From DAOUAE01 sp034433795 (GTDB lineage: Bacteria; Chloroflexota; UBA6077; FW602-bin22; DAOUAE01): 64,000 bases of DNA. Each line of letters starts with the position of its first letter. Position 1 is the stretch's first letter. The position numbers were made by a program, and so were the translations under genes. Under the pieces are notes generated by a model. That model did not search any database and was not told where the DNA came from. It saw nothing but the letters and a program-made list of their open reading frames with translations. The stretch covers positions 1 through 64,000 of the forward strand of contig DAOUAE010000017.1 of the NCBI GenBank assembly GCA_034433795.1, in the 5' to 3' direction. Positions 60,299 to 64,000 of the stretch are shown piece after piece.

Positions 60299-62401
60299 CT
60301 AGCGGGCGATGAAGAGGGGTGCCAGGACCAGCGTCACCGTGCTCAGCAGTTTGACCAGAACATGGAGCGAGGGGCCGGCCGTATCCTTGAAGGGATCGCC
60401 GACCGTGTCGCCGACAACGGCCGCGGCGTGGACCGGCGTGCCCTTGCCGATGACGTTGCCGTGGGCGTCCTTGAGCAGGCCCGCCTCGATGAACTTCTTG
60501 GCGTTGTCCCAGGCGCCCCCGCCGTTGTTGAGGACCGTCGCCAGGATGATGCCGGCGATGGTGCCGACCATCAGCAGGGCCGCCGTGGCCTCTTCTTTCA
60601 AAATGAGCCCCACCACCACCGGCATCCCCACGGCCAGGAGACCGGGGGCCACCATCTCACGCAGGGCGGCGCGGGTGGTGATATCCACGCAGCGGGCGAA
60701 ATCGGGTCGGGCCTTGCCCTCGAGGATGAGCGGGTTCTCCCGGAACTGGCGGCGGACCTCTTCGATGATGGCCGCGCCGGCCCGGCCCACCGCCCGGATG
60801 GCCAGCGAACTGAAGAGGTAGACCAGCATCGTGCCCATCAGGGCCCCGACGAAGACCTCGACTTTCGAGAGGTCCACCGGCCAGTGGGCCTCGGCGGGGA
60901 GCCCGCGCACCTCTTTAACTTTGTCGATGTAGGCGGAGAAGAGGAGGAAGGCGGCCAGGGCGGCCGAGCCGATGGCGTAGCCCTTGGTCAGGGCCTTGGT
61001 GGTGTTGCCCACCGCGTCCAGAGCATCGGTGATGGCCCGCACGCTCTCCGGCTGGTGCGACATCTCGACGATCCCGCCGGCGTTATCGGTGATCGGGCCA
61101 AAAGTGTCCATCGCCAGAATGTAGGCGGTGGTCATCAGCATGCCCATCGTGGCCACGGCGGTGGCGAAGATGCCGCCGTGCGGCACCTGACTGGCCACCC
61201 CCAGCCCGTAGGAGGCCAGGAGCGCCGCCCCGACCGTCACCGCCGTGCTGAAGGTGCACTCGAAACCGACAGCCGTCCCGGCGATGATGTTGGTAGCCGG
61301 ACCGGTCAGCGAGGCCCGGGCGATCTCCTGCACCGGGCGCCAGGTGCCGGAGGTGTAATACATCGTGATAAAGACGAAGGCCACACTGGTCAGAATGCCG
61401 ATGACCCCAGCCCCGAAGAAGTAGTGCCAGACGTCGGGGCCCAGCAACTGGTGGGTGGCCAGCCCCAGGAAGACCACCGAGAGGGCGCAGGCCACCCAGT
61501 AGCCCCGATTGAGGGCCTTCATCGGGTCCTCGCCCTCGCGGGCCCGGACCGTCAGCAGACCGATGCCCGAGGCCAGGATGCCCAGGGCCCGCACCACCAG
61601 CGGGAAGAGGATCCAGCCGGGGTTCCGGGTGACGGCGTAGATGGCCACCCCCAGGATCATCGCTCCGATGTTCTCGGCGGCGGTCGACTCGAAGAGGTCA
61701 GCGCCACGGCCGGCGCAGTCGCCGACGTTATCGCCAACGAGATCGGCCACCACGGCGGCGTTGCGCGGGTCGTCCTCCGGAATACCAGCCTCGACCTTGC
61801 CGACCAGGTCAGCCCCGATATCGGCCGCCTTGGTGTAGATACCGCCGCCCAGCTGGGCGAAGAGGGCCACGAAACTGGCCCCGAAGCCGTAGCCGACGAT
61901 CAGGAAGGGAGCACGGGCCGGGTCAGTCAGCCCCCCGTAGGCCACGAAGATCAGGGTCACGCCCAGCAGACTGAGGGCCACCACCAGAAAGCCCGAGACG
62001 GCCCCCCCGCGCAGCGAGGCCTGGATCGCCTCGTTGAGCGAGCGCCGGGCGGCGCTGGCCGTGCGGACGTTGGCCTGGACCGAGATGTACATCCCGATGA
62101 AGCCGGCCACGGCCGAGCTGAAGGCGCCGACCAGGAAGGCGATGGCGGTGCGCACGCCCAGGTCGGCGTTGTGCTCGACCACGCCGATGATCGCCCCGAT
62201 AACGACCGAGGTCACCAGGGCCAGGAGCAGGATCGTGCGGTACTGCCGTTTGAGGAACGCCATGGCCCCTTCGTAGATCATGCTGGCGATCTCCTGCATG
62301 GCCTCGGTCCCGCGGTCGCGGCGCAGGACATCCCAGGCCAACCAGCCGGCGAAGGCAACAGCGCCGAGGCCGATGGCGAACACCAGCACCAGGACCTCCA
62401 T
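60299..62401 (-). CDS. hppA: Membrane-bound H+-translocating pyrophosphatase, K+-independent type
   Basis: 700 residues with about 16 membrane helices. It couples PPi hydrolysis to proton export. The PPi-binding loop ADIGADLVGKVEAGIPEDDPRN and the acidic DNVGDCAGRGADLFES and VVGDTVGDPFKDTAGPSLH motifs are complete. GNTTKALTKG (465-474) has Lys469 and Thr472, the pair that replaces the Ala/Gly of K+-dependent enzymes, so K+ independence and probably H+ pumping are inferred. The leader holds a perfect 24-base palindrome. Confidence 0.95.
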   Translation of the reverse strand: MEVLVLVFAIGLGAVAFAGWLAWDVLRRDRGTEAMQEIASMIYEGAMAFLKRQYRTILLLALVTSVVIGAIIGVVEHNADLGVRTAIAFLVGAFSSAVAGFIGMYISVQANVRTASAARRSLNEAIQASLRGGAVSGFLVVALSLLGVTLIFVAYGGLTDPARAPFLIVGYGFGASFVALFAQLGGGIYTKAADIGADLVGKVEAGIPEDDPRNAAVVADLVGDNVGDCAGRGADLFESTAAENIGAMILGVAIYAVTRNPGWILFPLVVRALGILASGIGLLTVRAREGEDPMKALNRGYWVACALSVVFLGLATHQLLGPDVWHYFFGAGVIGILTSVAFVFITMYYTSGTWRPVQEIARASLTGPATNIIAGTAVGFECTFSTAVTVGAALLASYGLGVASQVPHGGIFATAVATMGMLMTTAYILAMDTFGPITDNAGGIVEMSHQPESVRAITDALDAVGNTTKALTKGYAIGSAALAAFLLFSAYIDKVKEVRGLPAEAHWPVDLSKVEVFVGALMGTMLVYLFSSLAIRAVGRAGAAIIEEVRRQFRENPLILEGKARPDFARCVDITTRAALREMVAPGLLAVGMPVVVGLILKEEATAALLMVGTIAGIILATVLNNGGGAWDNAKKFIEAGLLKDAHGNVIGKGTPVHAAAVVGDTVGDPFKDTAGPSLHVLVKLLSTVTLVLAPLFIAR

Positions 62402-62460
62402 AGCCTCACACTCCCTCTTCCAGGGTGATTAGGTCACGGCCCGCGCCGGGCACACAAAGG

Positions 62461-62484
62461 CGCCTAGACACCGGTGTCTAGGCG
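62461..62484. repeat. Perfect 24-base palindrome upstream of hppA
   Basis: CGCCTAGACACC (62461-62472) is followed directly by its reverse complement (62473-62484), 60 bases ahead of the hppA start. With no loop, it looks like a dimeric repressor's operator. The surrounding promoter elements are not clear. Confidence 0.6.
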
Positions 62485-62551
62485 GCAGGGTCGATCCGCA
62501 CGACCGTGACTGTGCATGACTCTATCACGTGCCGGGGCCAGCTGCAAGTCC

Positions 62552-62760
62552 ATGCAAGTTTCCGACCCCAACGCAGCGGCCGCGGAGCATGGTGCCGACT
62601 ATCTGGACGCTCCGGTCAGCGGCGGCACCACCGGCGCCCGCGAAGGCACGCTGACGGTGATGGTCGGCGGCCGGGCGGAGGCGGTCGAGCGGGCCCGGCC
62701 TTTCGCTGGATCGGGTCGGCCGGCTCAGCGACGCTGCGCAACGCTGTGGGCCCCCGCCTC
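62552..62760 (+). pseudogene. Remnant of a 3-hydroxyisobutyrate dehydrogenase-family gene
   Basis: The frame from 62552 reads DPNAAAAEHGADYLDAPVSG, then GTTGAREGTLTVMVGGRAEA and VERARP. This is the conserved substrate-binding segment of the beta-hydroxyacid dehydrogenase family (DAPVSGG, GTLTxMVGG). A shift near 62700 into another frame gives LSLDRVGRLSDAA, as the family continues. The Rossmann domain before it and the C-terminal helical domain after it are missing, so only about 55 codons of some 290 remain. It lies in the 403-base stretch between hppA and the aldolase gene, otherwise without a gene. Confidence 0.7.
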
Positions 62761-62804
62761 GAGGGAACCGGCGACGGCCGGTGGTCGGCCCGGGGCCTGG
62801 AGGA

Positions 62805-63566
62805 TCAGCCCCGGGCCTGTTTGAGGTACTGGCGGACGGCCTGGCCCAGCAGGCCACTGGCCCCGGTGGCCAGGTAGGTCACCCCTTTTTCCAGGAAACG
62901 ACGGGCCTGCTCGCCGTCGCGGGCGATGGTGCCGACCGCTTTGCCGGCGGCCCGGATATCGCGGATCAGGCGGTCGATGGTCTCCTGGACGACGGGTTCC
63001 TGGGGGCGGCCGGGGTAGCCCATGGCCTGGGAGAGGTCGGTCGGGCCGATGAAGACCACGTCGATGCCCGGAACCTGCAGGATCTCGGGCAGATTCTGGA
63101 CCGCCTCCATGGTCTCCACATGGGTGATGAGCATGGTCTGGCGGTTGGCCTCGACCACGTACTCGCTCAGGGGCTGGGTCAGGCCGTAGCCGGCGGCCCG
63201 GACGCTGGCCAGGCCCCGCCGGCCCTCGGGGTAGTACTTCACCGCCCGGACGGCCGCTTCGGCCTCGGCCCGGCTGTTGACCATCGGGAGCTGCACCCCC
63301 AGCGCGCCGATGTCCAGGTAGCGCAGGATGACCTGGGGGACGTTCTGGGCCACCCGGATGATCGGGACGATGCCGACGCACTCGGCCGCCCGGACCATCT
63401 CCTCGCACGATTGCGGCGTCATGGGGCCGTGTTCGGCGTCGATGATGACGAAGTCGAAGCCGGCCAGCCCGCAGATCTCGACGACGGTCGGCGAGGGGAA
63501 GTTGACAAAGGCGCCAAAGACCGGTTGTCCGGCACGGATCTTCTCTTTAATGGTGTTCGGTCGCAC
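62805..63566 (-). CDS. HpcH/HpaI aldolase family protein
   Basis: 253 residues. A metal-dependent class II aldolase that cleaves 2-keto-3-deoxy acids to pyruvate and an aldehyde. The family signature is present: GFDFVIIDAEHGP (Asp, Glu, His), IRVAQNVPQVILRYLDIGALGVQLPMV, HVETMEAV (metal Glu) and VVFIGPTDLSQAMGYPG (metal Asp). Similar proteins act on 2-keto-3-deoxy-rhamnonate or 4-hydroxy-2-oxoheptanedioate. GTG 63566 with GAGAGGG upstream. The remnant of a hydroxyisobutyrate-type dehydrogenase lies next to its 3' end, which hints at a former sugar-acid degradation cluster. Confidence 0.92.
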   Translation of the reverse strand: MRPNTIKEKIRAGQPVFGAFVNFPSPTVVEICGLAGFDFVIIDAEHGPMTPQSCEEMVRAAECVGIVPIIRVAQNVPQVILRYLDIGALGVQLPMVNSRAEAEAAVRAVKYYPEGRRGLASVRAAGYGLTQPLSEYVVEANRQTMLITHVETMEAVQNLPEILQVPGIDVVFIGPTDLSQAMGYPGRPQEPVVQETIDRLIRDIRAAGKAVGTIARDGEQARRFLEKGVTYLATGASGLLGQAVRQYLKQARG

Positions 63567-63773
63567 GGCACCCTCTCACGCGCAGACTCTCCGGCCCCGG
63601 CTGAGACGGGGTCGCCGGACGCCCTCAGTGTAGCCGAGGCCCTTCCGGCGGTCAACGGTTTTGTGGCCGGTCCGGACACCGGCAAAAGGGACAGACACCT
63701 CCGGCCAGCACCGCCGAAAGACGACCAGTCACCCCGGCTTCGGCATCGTCAACCAGGCTGCGCCACCGGGCGA

Positions 63774-64000
63774 TCAGTCCCGGGCCGCCAGGGCCAGGCC
63801 GACCATGACCAGGGCCGTGCCCACCAGGAACAGCGGTGTCAGCTGGTCGCCGAGGACCAGGGCGGCCAGCGCCACTCCCGAGACCGGTTGCAGGAACAGG
63901 AAGGCTCCCCCGCGAGCCGCCGGCACCACCCGCAGCGCCCAGAACCAGGCGACCATCCCGACAAAGGTGATCAGGCCTCCCAGGTAGACGACCACGCTCC
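63774..64000 (-). CDS. EamA/DMT-superfamily transporter, N-terminus outside window
   Basis: The last 75 or so codons of a membrane protein enter from the right edge. VVYLGGLITFVGMVAWFWALRV, then GAFLFLQPVSGVALAALVLGD, then LFLVGTALVMVGLALAA form three helices like the C-terminal half of an EamA domain (the PVSGVALAALVLGD helix pair is characteristic). These permeases export metabolites such as amino acids. Only the C-terminal end is seen, so nothing more specific can be said. Confidence 0.75.
   Translation of the reverse strand, partial: SVVVYLGGLITFVGMVAWFWALRVVPAARGGAFLFLQPVSGVALAALVLGDQLTPLFLVGTALVMVGLALAARD

Noticed and set aside
60290..62428. 712-codon plus-strand frame over hppA
   Set aside because: Antisense to hppA, which is unmistakable; the translation is polar and repetitive.

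Overview
This is a GC-rich (about 70%), gene-dense bacterial chromosome segment. It most resembles the phylum Chloroflexota, possibly a thermophile; this placement is an inference. Supporting signs are the strong GC bias, frequent GTG and TTG starts, a Gram-positive-type LexA operator (GAAC-N4-GTTC), a T-box leader on valS, a K+-independent membrane pyrophosphatase, an archaeal-type KaiC-like gene pair and form II CoxL-type proteins. No rRNA, tRNA, CRISPR array or prophage was recognised.

Layout. 1-3.3 kb: a truncated PAS/GAF sensor, a tiny membrane protein, a Nudix protein and thymidylate kinase (minus strand). 3.5-7.7 kb: a SIMPL protein and a small membrane ORF ending at a strong terminator, then valS behind a T-box leader with a clear promoter. 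7.9-12.8 kb: speD, a ZIP metal transporter, a Xer-type recombinase, mreB and murA. 12.8-19.8 kb: the complete F-type ATP synthase operon, transcribed I-a-c-b-delta-alpha-gamma-beta-epsilon on the minus strand from one promoter. 19.9-26.0 kb: holA, lexA with its own operator, argJ-argB-argD, a small ORF and endonuclease V. 26.0-30.1 kb: glcDEF glycolate oxidase. 30.2-34.8 kb: an aldo/keto reductase, then a compact sigma factor / XRE-like / ImmA-IrrE peptidase cassette with an unknown fourth gene, and a DUF4352-type envelope protein. 34.8-38.3 kb: a hydrolase, ispH, a methyltransferase with a candidate LexA box, and an SDR. 38.4-47.5 kb: an orphan molybdenum hydroxylase large subunit, a hidden SelW-like selenoprotein, an Ldh2-family dehydrogenase, a mutarotase, an amidase, an MFS transporter and a zinc alcohol dehydrogenase. 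47.5-51.1 kb: a lipoprotein sugar dehydrogenase, a BtuF-like protein and a solitary TnpB insertion element. 51.2-57.0 kb: an M42-type peptidase, a Cys-rich protein probably starting at ATT, recD2, an RlpA-LysM protein and a second zinc dehydrogenase. 57.1-59.5 kb: an apparent pncA / KaiC-like / near-KaiC operon. 59.6-64.0 kb: a GNAT acetyltransferase, hppA, a broken 3-hydroxyisobutyrate dehydrogenase remnant, an HpcH/HpaI aldolase and a truncated EamA transporter.

Much of the content is housekeeping: energy coupling by ATP synthase and pyrophosphatase, arginine synthesis, wall synthesis and DNA replication or repair. The items most worth follow-up are (1) the SelW-like gene, whose in-frame TGA in a C-x-x-U motif is followed by a well-formed bacterial SECIS hairpin; (2) the sigma/XRE-like/ImmA-IrrE cassette; (3) the nicotinamidase-KaiC-near-KaiC operon, in which the near-KaiC domain is tandemly duplicated; (4) the LexA operators, including one in front of a methyltransferase; and (5) the TnpB element, which carries a bidirectional palindromic promoter at its left end.
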